This document shows, one piece after another, positions 8,900 to 17,439 of a stretch of 64,000 nt of DNA. The DNA is from Halosimplex carlsbadense 2-9-1. Lineage in GTDB: Archaea; Halobacteriota; Halobacteria; Halobacteriales; Haloarculaceae. Where the stretch lies: the NCBI RefSeq assembly GCF_000337455.1, contig NZ_AOIU01000034.1:1-64000 (forward strand), read 5' to 3'. Position 1 is the first letter of the stretch, and each line of letters starts with the position of its first letter. Below the pieces are notes generated by a model that searched no databases, was not told the origin of the DNA, and was given only the letters and a program-made list of their open reading frames with translations. The position numbers and the translations under genes are program-made.

Positions 8900-10387
8900 A
8901 TGAGCGACCGAACCACCGTTCGACGGCTGGTCGCCGGCCTGCAAGCGAAGCTCGGCGCCGACGTGCTCCGCACGGCCTCGAAGGGGCTGTTGCTGCTGGT
9001 GCTCACTCGGTACCTGCTCACGCCGGAGGAGTTCGGACTCCTGTTTTTCGGGATGTCCGCTCTGGCGGTCGCGCAACTGGGTGCGAACCTCGGCTTCGCG
9101 AAGTCGACGGCGCGGTACGTCTCCGACTACTCGCAGACCGACGAGTCGCAGATCAGACACGTCGTCCGCGCGGGGCTGCTGTACAACCTGACGACGGTCG
9201 CCATCGTCGGGGCGGTCCTCGTCGGGTTCGACCGTGAGATCGCGGTCCTCCTCGACGAGCCGGCGCTGGCGCCGTTGCTGGTACTCGGGCCGCTGTTCGT
9301 GTTGTTCACCTCGCTTCGCACGTTCACCCGGACGGTCTTCCAGGGGTTCAACGAAGTGTGGTGGAGCGCGCTCGTGTCGACGGTGTCGAGCGTGACCCAG
9401 TTCGCCCTCGTCGTGGGGCTCGTGGTGCTCGACTACGGTGTCGTCGGCGCGTTCGCGGGCTACATCGGCGCCGCCGCGCTCGCGTCGATCGTCGGCTTCG
9501 CGGTCCTGTATCGGCGCTTCTACAGCCGGCTCCCAGAGGCGGAGTCCACCGAAGACGGCCTCAAGCGCCGGGTGCTACGCTACAACTTCCCGCTCGCGGC
9601 GACCCGGGGTGCCGGCGTCCTCACCGGGAAGGTCGACCAGCTCCTCATCGGCTTCTTCCTGACGCCGGCGGCCGTCGGGTTCTACACGCTCGGCAAGCAG
9701 ATCTCCGAGTTCGTGATGATGCCGGCGGTGTCGCTCGGCTTCGTCATCTCGCCCGCCTACAGCAGCGAGCAGACCGGCGACCGCCCCGAGCGGGCGAGCC
9801 GCATCTACGAGAAGAGCTTCGAGAACATCGTCCTGCTGTACGTCCCGGCCGCGTGCGGGCTGGCGCTCGTCGCCGAGCCCACGATCCGGCTGATCGTCGG
9901 CAGCGACTACCTGGGGGCAGTCCCCGTCGTCCAGATCCTCTCGGTGTTCATCGTCGTCAAGGCCGTCGACAAGATCACGAACGACGGGCTGGACTACCTC
10001 GGTCGCGCTCGCGCGCGGGCGGTCATCAAGTCGCTGGGTGCCGTGAGCAACTTCGCGCTGAACGTCGCGCTCATCCCCGTGATGGGCGTCGCCGGCGCCG
10101 CGGTCGCCACTGTCCTCACCACGTCCGGCGTCGTCGCCGTCAACGTCTACCTCGTGACCCAGGAACTCGACCTGTCGCCGTGGCACCTCGGCGCGACGAC
10201 GGTCCGCGTCGCCGCGATCACGGCCGTCATGGGCGGCGTCGTCTGGGTCGCGTTACCGTTCGTCTCCGGTATCCCGTCGCTGCTGGCCGTCGTCACGGCC
10301 GGGGCGGTCGTGTGGGCCGTCCTCGCGCTGCTCGGCGGGTTCGTCGACCTCGACGACGTCGAGACCGTCCTCGCGAACGTGGTTTAG
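8900..10387 (+). CDS. Wzx-type polysaccharide flippase (MOP superfamily)
   Basis: A 495-residue protein with about 14 predicted membrane helices and the typical look of polysaccharide biosynthesis/export proteins: an early GLLLLVLTRYLLTPEEFGLLFF region, FPLAATRGAGVLTGKVDQLLIGFFL in mid-protein, and a duplicated helical half with conserved small residues. It would move lipid-linked oligosaccharides across the membrane for S-layer glycosylation or exopolysaccharide. It follows the polytopic protein by 6 bases. It is about the normal length for the family. Confidence 0.85.
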   Translation: MSDRTTVRRLVAGLQAKLGADVLRTASKGLLLLVLTRYLLTPEEFGLLFFGMSALAVAQLGANLGFAKSTARYVSDYSQTDESQIRHVVRAGLLYNLTTVAIVGAVLVGFDREIAVLLDEPALAPLLVLGPLFVLFTSLRTFTRTVFQGFNEVWWSALVSTVSSVTQFALVVGLVVLDYGVVGAFAGYIGAAALASIVGFAVLYRRFYSRLPEAESTEDGLKRRVLRYNFPLAATRGAGVLTGKVDQLLIGFFLTPAAVGFYTLGKQISEFVMMPAVSLGFVISPAYSSEQTGDRPERASRIYEKSFENIVLLYVPAACGLALVAEPTIRLIVGSDYLGAVPVVQILSVFIVVKAVDKITNDGLDYLGRARARAVIKSLGAVSNFALNVALIPVMGVAGAAVATVLTTSGVVAVNVYLVTQELDLSPWHLGATTVRVAAITAVMGGVVWVALPFVSGIPSLLAVVTAGAVVWAVLALLGGFVDLDDVETVLANVV

Positions 10388-10469
10388 CCCCGTCGCGGCG
10401 ACGCGTCGCTCGTCGTCTCGAAACCGGACGCCGGTACAAAGAAAGAGCGGGCGACCCTCGACCGGCGAG

Positions 10470-11567
10470 TTAATCGTCGGCCACGCTGGCCTGTTTCTGC
10501 GGCTCCGCCCCCTCCTCGCGGATCAGCTCCATGATCGCGATCGTCCACCAGCCCTCTTCGAGCGGGACGGGCATCGGCCCGCCCGTCGAGACCGCATCGA
10601 CGACCGCCGCGAGCTGGTAGGCGTGGGTGTTGATGCGTTTCTCGGTCTCCCAGCCCTCGTCGAACTGTCGCTCGGCGACCATCTTCGCGTTCCGCGCCGT
10701 CCCGGCGAGCCGGTCGAAACAGGCGTCGACGTTCTTCTTCACTTTCCCGACCGAGGAGCCCTCGTAGGTGCCGCGTGACTGCAGCACGACCTGGGTCATC
10801 ATGTCGACGGTTATCGAACCGTCGGTGCCCTGGACCTGCAGGAGCTGTTCGGGCTGGCCGCCGGCGGTCATGCTCGCGGTGCAGAGCGTCCCCGACTCGG
10901 TCGTGTACTGGACCTGCGCGCTGTCGTAGGTGAACGCCTCCTCGTAGGTGCCTCGGAGGCTCGTGACCACGTCCACGGCGTCTCGGTCCTCGGGATACCC
11001 GCCGACGGCGAGGGCGGGATAGATGTGGTGGGGGAGCCCCTCCTCGAACTCGCCGCCGGGGAGTTCGAACACCCACTCGCCGCGCTGGGCCTCGTCGGGG
11101 TACGTGAGCCCGCTCTTGACCAGCTGGACGGACTGGAGCTCGCCGAGTTCACCGGCGTCGATCAGCCGGCGCGCCTTCCGCATCGCCGGCCCGAACAGCC
11201 CCTGGTGGATCACGGTGACCGGCACGTCGTGGCGCTCCGAGAGCGACTGCAGTTCCTCGACCTCCGCGACGGACTCGGCGATCGGTTTCTCGATGACGCA
11301 GGCGACGCCCGCCTCGATCACCGACCGCGCGAGCGGGAGGTGTGTCTGGACGGACGTGCAGACGTGGACGAGGTCGAGGTCCTCGCCCGCCAGGAGCTCG
11401 TCCAGGTCGAAATACGGGGTGATCCCGTACTCGCTGGCCGCCGCCCGCGCCCGCCGTTCGTCGAGGTCACACACCGCGACGAGGTCCGCGTTCGGGTTGG
11501 CCGCGTCCGCCGAGAGGTGAGCGTCCGATACCGTTCCCGCACCGATGACAGCGGTTCTGACTCCCAT
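10470..11567 (-). CDS. Gfo/Idh/MocA family NAD(P)-dependent oxidoreductase
   Basis: A 365-residue protein with an N-terminal Rossmann fold (AVIGAGTVSDAHL, residues 6-18), VCDLDERRA at the end of beta-2, and the family EKP motif at residues 93-95 (VIEKPIAES). The C-terminal alpha/beta domain is present and the length is typical. Such enzymes oxidise or reduce sugar rings, for example nucleotide-sugar precursors, which fits the glycan locus. It is convergent with the flippase gene (82-base gap) and about 184 bases downstream of the DUF354 gene on the same strand, so a separate promoter is possible. Confidence 0.85.
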   Translation of the reverse strand: MGVRTAVIGAGTVSDAHLSADAANPNADLVAVCDLDERRARAAASEYGITPYFDLDELLAGEDLDLVHVCTSVQTHLPLARSVIEAGVACVIEKPIAESVAEVEELQSLSERHDVPVTVIHQGLFGPAMRKARRLIDAGELGELQSVQLVKSGLTYPDEAQRGEWVFELPGGEFEEGLPHHIYPALAVGGYPEDRDAVDVVTSLRGTYEEAFTYDSAQVQYTTESGTLCTASMTAGGQPEQLLQVQGTDGSITVDMMTQVVLQSRGTYEGSSVGKVKKNVDACFDRLAGTARNAKMVAERQFDEGWETEKRINTHAYQLAAVVDAVSTGGPMPVPLEEGWWTIAIMELIREEGAEPQKQASVADD

Positions 11568-11751
11568 CTCCTCGAGTTCGGACGGGAACCGGTTTTGTTA
11601 TGAACCGCCTGTATCCGCTCCCCGCCGGCGGTCTCGGCCCGGAGATAGCCGACAGCCGCCGGTCTCCGGCGGTGACGTTCGAGAGGAGGTTCCGACCGTC
11701 TCGGAAGCGCCCGGATCGCGCCTCTCCCTCGACCGCGACGCGGCGGCCGAG

Positions 11752-12858
11752 TTACCGGGCGGAGGCCAGCGGTTCGACCGGTGTCTCGTCGGACGAGTGG
11801 CGAACGAGGTCCGCGCTCCCGGAGACGGACCCGCTGGTCGCGACGTCGACGATGATATCGGTGAGGTCGGCCTTCGTCGAGAGGTACTGCCGGCGACGCC
11901 GCCGCCACCGCGATTTCGCGTCGGGGTCAGCGACGAGGTCTTCGGCCGTCGAGAGCACCGCCTCGAAATCGGCGAGGTTGCGGACGAGGTCCGCGCCTTC
12001 GAGTTCGAGGAAGTTACCCATGTCGTCGGCGCCGACGAAGGAGTTCGACCGGACGACCGGCGTCCCGAGCAGGGCCGCTTCCGTGACGATCGTCTGCGTG
12101 TCGGCGACGAGCAGTGCCGCTTCCCTGATCGCGTCGTGCATGAGCGCCGGATGGACGTCGAACTGGCGGGCGGGCAGCGCCGAGAGGTCCATCTCGCCCC
12201 CCTCGTCGGAGACGAAGACGGTGACCTCGTCGGCGAGTCGCTCGACCAGTTCCGCCCGCTGGGCGGGCGCGAAGCCGCCCTTCCCCACGTCGTGGTGGGA
12301 ACCGAACGCGTTGAACCGCACGATCGCGTACCGCTCGTCTGGGTCGAGGCCGAACCGCTCGCGGATGTCCGCTTGCGGGGTGTACTCCTCCGGGTGGAGG
12401 TAGGCGCACTCTTTGAACCCCGCGAAGGTGAAGTGGTCCTCGCCCAGGTCCTTCCGGAAGGCGTCGGGCGTCACGACGGCGTCGGCGAACGGCTGGGAGA
12501 TCAGGTGGTCGACCGAGGTGGGCTCCGAGTCGAGGATGAGGATCGTCGGCGTTCGCGTGGCGAGGCCGGTGTGGGCCGAGTACGACCCCATCCCGAAGAT
12601 CAGGTCGGGGTCGTAGCGCCTGGCCAGCCGGAGCATCCGGGCGTAGTGACGCGGCAGTTGCCGGAACAGCGACCCCTTCGAGGTGTCGCAGTAGCCGTAC
12701 ACGTCGTAGGGGAGGTCGTACCACTCCAGGAGATCGACCGTACAGCCGTAGTCCCTGGCGAGGACGAGCACGGAGTGGCCGCGGGCTTCGAGGCGGTCGA
12801 CCGCGTTGCGATACAGGTGGACGTGAGCGGGCGTGTTCGTGAAAACGAGATATCTCAT
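11752..12858 (-). CDS. DUF354 family glycosyltransferase-like protein
   Basis: A 368-residue protein matching the archaeal DUF354 pattern: MRYLVFTNTPAHVHLYRNAV at the N-terminus, DLIFGMGSYSAHTGLATRTP, and the C-terminal ADTQTIVTEAALLGTPVVRSNSF. The fold is expected to be like UDP-GlcNAc 2-epimerase and GT-B glycosyltransferases. These proteins occur in archaeal surface-glycan clusters. The C-terminal segment after residue 320 is a poorly conserved Arg- and Ser-rich tail. The gene is monocistronic or first in a unit with the oxidoreductase. It could be an epimerase rather than a transferase. Confidence 0.8.
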   Translation of the reverse strand: MRYLVFTNTPAHVHLYRNAVDRLEARGHSVLVLARDYGCTVDLLEWYDLPYDVYGYCDTSKGSLFRQLPRHYARMLRLARRYDPDLIFGMGSYSAHTGLATRTPTILILDSEPTSVDHLISQPFADAVVTPDAFRKDLGEDHFTFAGFKECAYLHPEEYTPQADIRERFGLDPDERYAIVRFNAFGSHHDVGKGGFAPAQRAELVERLADEVTVFVSDEGGEMDLSALPARQFDVHPALMHDAIREAALLVADTQTIVTEAALLGTPVVRSNSFVGADDMGNFLELEGADLVRNLADFEAVLSTAEDLVADPDAKSRWRRRRRQYLSTKADLTDIIVDVATSGSVSGSADLVRHSSDETPVEPLASAR

Positions 12859-13204
12859 GGCTAGTCGCTACGGCGTCCTGCCGAGCGTTCACGCCCGTGG
12901 TTTCGCCGGTGCTCGGATAGTTATGGGTTGCTTGACACCCCCGAAACGAACGTATAATCCCGGCCGGACGCCCAAGCAGTTCACGGTTCGGGCAACGCCC
13001 GACAGCCGATGTCGTCGTGACCGCCAGCGGGGAGTAGAGCGACATCGTCGCCGGTGTGGCGCCCGAACCGAGTACCTCGCGACACCGGCCGCTCGCTGGT
13101 CGACATCGCAGCGGTGGCTGCTGTCGCCGACATCGCCCAACCGTTCCCGACCGCGACCGACCGAGTCGCGGTGGCCGGCCGAGCGCGCGACCGACCCGAC
13201 CGGC
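12859..13204. other. Intergenic region upstream of the DUF354 gene
   Basis: No convincing gene lies here. On the minus strand GGATTATACG (12960-12951) is a TATA-like element that would give a leader of about 70 bases for the DUF354 gene. The rest is GC-rich, with open frames on both strands that have no recognisable protein character. GATGTCG near 13009 and CGACATC near 13043 are complementary but widely spaced, so I do not call a hairpin. Confidence 0.5.
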
Positions 13205-14695
13205 TCACAGCCAGCCCACCAGCGGCGCGAGCAGCAGGACGACCCACAGCAGTGTGCCCGCGGCGACGAGTCGGTCGACAGTCTCGGTCGACGCGCGCGG
13301 GCTGACCGAACCCGCCGCGAGGACTCCGATGGCGACGACGATCCCGACCCGGTGGACCGCCACGTCGAGCGACAGGGCCGTGACGCCGAGCGACTGATAG
13401 TCGACGACGATGGCCGACCCCACGCCGAGCGCCGCGACCGCGAAGCTCCGAACGGGGTCCAGATTCCGCCCGAACACCTGTGCGGCCGCCGGGAGCCCGA
13501 GCGCCAGTACCGGGTACAGCAGGGCGGCGATGACCTTCGGCGAGGTGTCAGCGAACCGGTGTTCGAGCGCGAGCCCGCCGAACCTGACCGACAGGTACAG
13601 CCCGAACAGCGCCGCGAACAGCGAGAGGTACGACAGTCCGCGAACGACGAACAGCGACCGCTCGTGGTCGAGCCACCCGCGGGCGAGCAGCCCGGAGACG
13701 AGCGCGCGCCTCGCGGCCACGACGGGGCCCGTCGTCGGGCTCCCGGGCCCTCGGGCGCCCCCGGACCCGAACGCGCGGCCGGCGGGCGCACCGCCGGACC
13801 GGCGCCGCCGGGCCAGCGCCGCCGCGTCCCGGCCGGCGACCAGCCCCATCGCGGCCAGTCCCGACCCGAGATTCGGCACGCCGAGCAGTCCGGCGAAGTC
13901 GACGACCGTCGCCCAGCCGTCCGAGCCCAGCGCCCGGCGGTTGCTCAGGTACATCCGCCAGACGGTGTCGACCGAGGGCTCGCCCATGAACTCGGCTTCG
14001 AGCCGGTCGCGCGTCCCGTCGGTCGCGTGGACGGTGTGGCGCAGCCGGAACCAGTCCCAGTGGTCGCTGTGAGCCTGGACGGCCACCCAGTCGTCGGACT
14101 CGAACGGCGATTCGTACAGCCGGAGGTGGTCGCGGGCGCCGAAGTAGGTCCCGTCGTGCAACTGGTAGGTCTCGTCGATCCACCGCCCGCCCGGATTGGG
14201 TTCGAGGTGCCCGGTGAACGGCGCCGCGCGGTAGGGTCGGCGCGTCTCGTTGGGCCCCGGCTCGGTCAGCACGTAGTTGTGGACGTAGAGGTACCGGGTC
14301 GCGCCGCGCGCCCCGGCCCAATCGACGACCGTGCCGTTCGCCGCATCGACGGCGCCGCCGCCGGTGTCGGGGCCCACGTCCTCCCATTCGGCGGCCGTCT
14401 CGTTCCAGGTGGCGTCACCTCGCTCGGTCAGGAAGTACCGGACGGTCTCGGCGTCCGCGTAGACGACCAGGTTGATCGCGAGGGTCCGCCCGTCCGCCGA
14501 CCGGCGGGTGCTCGTGTACGGCCAGAAGACGTTCTCGCCCGGGCGGGGTTCGACCAGTGTCGCCGGCGTCGTCCCGGCCGCGGGGTCGGCGGGGCCCGTC
14601 GCCGAGAGGACGAGCGATCCCGCGCCCGCGACCAGCACGACGGCGACGAGCAGGCCCAGCGCGGTCGAAGTCGTTGGGGGCCACGACTGCTCCAC
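13205..14695 (-). CDS. Haloarchaeal membrane protein with large extracytoplasmic domain, function unknown
   Basis: A 496-residue protein starting at GTG 14695. One N-terminal helix (about 13-32) is followed by a roughly 220-residue soluble domain with many aromatic and acidic residues (for example FWPYTSTR, YLYVHNYVL, WDWFRLRH), then a Gly/Arg/Ala-rich linker (about 285-325) and about six hydrophobic helices to the C-terminus. The order suggests an exposed domain tethered in the membrane. I do not recognise a family with certainty. It is divergent from the TrkA-type gene at 14805 with 109 bases between them; this says nothing firm about function. Confidence 0.6.
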   Translation of the reverse strand: MEQSWPPTTSTALGLLVAVVLVAGAGSLVLSATGPADPAAGTTPATLVEPRPGENVFWPYTSTRRSADGRTLAINLVVYADAETVRYFLTERGDATWNETAAEWEDVGPDTGGGAVDAANGTVVDWAGARGATRYLYVHNYVLTEPGPNETRRPYRAAPFTGHLEPNPGGRWIDETYQLHDGTYFGARDHLRLYESPFESDDWVAVQAHSDHWDWFRLRHTVHATDGTRDRLEAEFMGEPSVDTVWRMYLSNRRALGSDGWATVVDFAGLLGVPNLGSGLAAMGLVAGRDAAALARRRRSGGAPAGRAFGSGGARGPGSPTTGPVVAARRALVSGLLARGWLDHERSLFVVRGLSYLSLFAALFGLYLSVRFGGLALEHRFADTSPKVIAALLYPVLALGLPAAAQVFGRNLDPVRSFAVAALGVGSAIVVDYQSLGVTALSLDVAVHRVGIVVAIGVLAAGSVSPRASTETVDRLVAAGTLLWVVLLLAPLVGWL

Positions 14696-14804
14696 GCGCG
14701 CCGTATGCAGTCGACGCGTTTACGCGTTCCGGGCGGCCTCGTCCGAACGCGCTCGTCGACGGAACGGTAACCTTTCTTATCGGCCGACTGAAGGCGGCAA
14801 CAGA

Positions 14805-15485
14805 ATGTACATCGTCATCGTCGGTGCCGGCGACATCGGCACCCCCCTGATCGAGATCGCGACACGCGGGGGGAACGAGGTCGTCGTGATCGAGAGCGAC
14901 GAGGAACGGGCCGAACTCGCCGCCTCAGAGTTCGACGCGCTGGTCCTCAACGCGGACGCGACCAACAACCAGACGCTCATCGACGCCGGTATCGAGGACG
15001 CCGACGCGCTGATCAGCACGACCGACCGCGACGCGACGAACATCATGGTCTGTCTGCTCGCCCAGGAGTTCGAAGTCCCCAACATCGTCTCGGTGGTCCA
15101 CAGTCCGAGACACATGGATCTCTTCGAGCGGATCGGCGTGAACGTCATGCAGAACCCCCAGCGACTGATCGCCGAGTACCTCTATCGCGCCGTCAAGCGG
15201 CCGTCTATCATCGACTACATGCGGATCGGCGAACACGCCGAGGTGTTCGAGATCGACGTCGACGACGGCGCGCCGATAGCGGGCAAGACCCTCCAGGAGG
15301 CGAACGATGTCGGCCTGTTGACCGAAGAGGTCCTCATCGTCGCCGTCGAGCGGCCGGGTAGCGACGACCCGATCACCCCGCGCGGTGGGACGGTGATCGA
15401 GGCCGGCGACCTGGTCACCGTCTACTCCGGCGAGGGCGCGACGCCGGAGGTGACCGATATCTTCGGCCACCAGGAGGACCACTGA
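14805..15485 (+). CDS. trkA: TrkA-type RCK domain protein (single RCK)
   Basis: A 226-residue protein: TrkA-N Rossmann domain with VGAGDIG at residues 5-11 and VVIESDEERA at the end of beta-2, then a TrkA-C domain from about residue 140 to the end (IAGKTLQEAN, TPRGGTVIEAGDLVTVYSG). It binds NAD(H) or a nucleotide and gates a TrkH-type potassium channel from the cytoplasmic side. It has one RCK where the paralogue at 17440-18771 has two, so it must dimerise or tetramerise differently. ATG 14805 begins exactly at the Rossmann fold. TrkH follows 100 bases later on the same strand, so they are likely partners. Confidence 0.88.
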   Translation: MYIVIVGAGDIGTPLIEIATRGGNEVVVIESDEERAELAASEFDALVLNADATNNQTLIDAGIEDADALISTTDRDATNIMVCLLAQEFEVPNIVSVVHSPRHMDLFERIGVNVMQNPQRLIAEYLYRAVKRPSIIDYMRIGEHAEVFEIDVDDGAPIAGKTLQEANDVGLLTEEVLIVAVERPGSDDPITPRGGTVIEAGDLVTVYSGEGATPEVTDIFGHQEDH

Positions 15486-15585
15486 GCGTGTCTGGCGCGC
15501 GGCCGAGACGCTCCCCGCTGCGGCCGCGACCGGGAGCCGTCGGATCGCCGGATTATACAACGGGGGCCACACAACTCCGATTCGA

Positions 15586-17175
15586 ATGAGACAGCGACTG
15601 CAGCCGCTGGCGCGCGACCTCGGGCGGATCCTGATGGCACTGTCTGGGGTCATGTTCGCCTCTGTCGTCGTCTCTCTCGCCTGGGGGGAGCTGTTCGCGG
15701 TCCCGGCGCTGGTCGTCTCGGGGCTCGTCCCTCTGGGGCTCGGCCGCCTGTTGAGTACCCGCTACGGAGACACGGGCGAGGTCGGGAAGCTCCACGGGAT
15801 GATGATCGCGGCCTCGGGGTGGTTTCTGGTCGCCGTGTTCGGGACGCTCCCGTTCGTACTCGTCGCGTGGACGGTCGCCGTCGACCCGTTTCCGGCGCCG
15901 TTCGCCGCGCCCGCGGCGCTCGACACCCCGACGCTGGCGGCGTTTCGCGACCCGCTGAACGGCTTCTTCGAGTCGATGTCCGGGTTCACCGGCACGGGGC
16001 TGACGATGACCGACGACGAGGGCGCGCTCCCGCGCACGGTCCAGTGGTGGCGGACCATCATCGAGTGGGTCGGCGGCGTGGGCGTGATCGTCCTCACGAC
16101 AGCGATCCTCGCGCGCCCCGGTTCGGGATCGCTGACGCTGTACGAGAGCGAGGCGCGCTCGGAGAAGATCCACCCGAGCATCGTCTCGACGGTGCGGACC
16201 ATCTGGTGGATCTTCATCCTCTTCACGTTCGTCTCGATCAGCCTCCTCTGGCTGGCCGGGATGCCGATCTGGGACTCGATCAACCACGGCATGACCGGGC
16301 TCGCGACCGGCGGGTTCAGCGTCACCGACGCGAGTATCGGCGAGTACAACGACCCGATCATCGACTTCGCGATGGTCCCCGTGATGGTCCTCGGGAGCAT
16401 CGCCTTCCCGATCCACTACCTCATGCTGCGGGGCGACCTGAAGAACCTCTACACGGATCCCCAGACCCGCTGGCTCTGGGGCTACTTTTCGCTCGGGTCG
16501 GTCGCGCTGGTCGGGCTGCTGTGGATCGACGGGACCTTCGAGACCGGCCGCGTCGCCGTCACGAACGGCGTCGTCCTGACTGGGTCGACGGCGTCGCTGT
16601 TCCAGACGATTCGATACGGCCTGTTCCAGTTCGTCTCGGCCGCCTCCTGTACCGGCTTCGGGACGACCGGGATCGGCGACTGGTCGGCGCCGGCCCAGCT
16701 CACGATGTCCGGCGCGATGGTTCTCGGCGCCGCGGCGGGGTCGACCGTCGGCGGTATCAAGCTCATCCGGCTGATCACGCTGGTCAAGGGGACCGCTTTC
16801 AGTATCCGCGGCGTCTTCTACCCGGAGTCGGCCGTCAGGTATCTGAAACTCGACGACCGCAAGCTCGGCGAGTCGGAGGTCAGCCGGGAACTCGAAGAGG
16901 CGTCCATCATCGCCTTCCTCTGGGTCCTGTTCCTCGGCGTCGGCCTCGCCGTGTTGCTGTTGACTGTCGACGGATCGTTCACGCTCGAAAACGCGATCTT
17001 CGAGATCACCTCCGCACAGGGCAACGTCGGCCTCTCGTCGGGCATCACCGGTCCGGCCATGCCGACGCCCGCGAAGGTGATGTTCCTGTTCAACATGTGG
17101 ATCGGCCGCCTGGAGATCATCCCCGTGCTGGTCCTGCTGCGGGGCCTGCTCGACACCTTCGACTTCTACCGGTAA
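15586..17175 (+). CDS. trkH: TrkH family potassium uptake channel subunit
   Basis: A 529-residue integral membrane protein with the four selectivity-filter loops of the TrkH/KtrB family: SGFTGTGLT, MTGLATGGFS, CTGFGTTGIGDW and SAQGNVGLSSG, each after a pore helix. Haloarchaea keep molar potassium inside, and Trk systems supply it using the membrane potential with TrkA as the gating subunit. It lies between the single-RCK TrkA and a 68-residue membrane protein that begins 2 bases after its stop. The length is normal for the family. Confidence 0.92.
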   Translation: MRQRLQPLARDLGRILMALSGVMFASVVVSLAWGELFAVPALVVSGLVPLGLGRLLSTRYGDTGEVGKLHGMMIAASGWFLVAVFGTLPFVLVAWTVAVDPFPAPFAAPAALDTPTLAAFRDPLNGFFESMSGFTGTGLTMTDDEGALPRTVQWWRTIIEWVGGVGVIVLTTAILARPGSGSLTLYESEARSEKIHPSIVSTVRTIWWIFILFTFVSISLLWLAGMPIWDSINHGMTGLATGGFSVTDASIGEYNDPIIDFAMVPVMVLGSIAFPIHYLMLRGDLKNLYTDPQTRWLWGYFSLGSVALVGLLWIDGTFETGRVAVTNGVVLTGSTASLFQTIRYGLFQFVSAASCTGFGTTGIGDWSAPAQLTMSGAMVLGAAAGSTVGGIKLIRLITLVKGTAFSIRGVFYPESAVRYLKLDDRKLGESEVSRELEEASIIAFLWVLFLGVGLAVLLLTVDGSFTLENAIFEITSAQGNVGLSSGITGPAMPTPAKVMFLFNMWIGRLEIIPVLVLLRGLLDTFDFYR

Positions 17176-17177
17176 CC

Positions 17178-17384
17178 ATGGATCCGAAAGACATTCCGCT
17201 GGTCGGCTTCGTGCTCGAGTTCGGCGCACAGGACCGCGTACTGGACGCGATGCTGCTGGCCGGTCCGCTGGTCGTCCTCGCGATGATCCTCGGCGGCCGG
17301 TCGCCCGTGACCACCGCTCTCGTCGGACTGTACGTCCTCTCGTTCGGCGGCTACGTCGTCTACAACGGCGTGGTCGCGCGGTAG
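17178..17384 (+). CDS. Small two-helix membrane protein after trkH
   Basis: A 68-residue protein starting 2 bases after the trkH stop codon, so it is translationally coupled. It has hydrophobic helices at about 23-40 (MLLAGPLVVLAMILGG) and 44-64, with an amphipathic N-terminus of about 20 residues. No Cys or His is present. Third positions are GC-rich as in neighbouring real genes. I do not recognise the family. Position suggests an accessory subunit or assembly factor of the Trk complex, but that is inference. Confidence 0.65.
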   Translation: MDPKDIPLVGFVLEFGAQDRVLDAMLLAGPLVVLAMILGGRSPVTTALVGLYVLSFGGYVVYNGVVAR

Positions 17385-17439
17385 CGCCCACGCGGCGACC
17401 GGTCGCGCGCTCGACCCCGCGCAACCGGCCCGAACGCGG

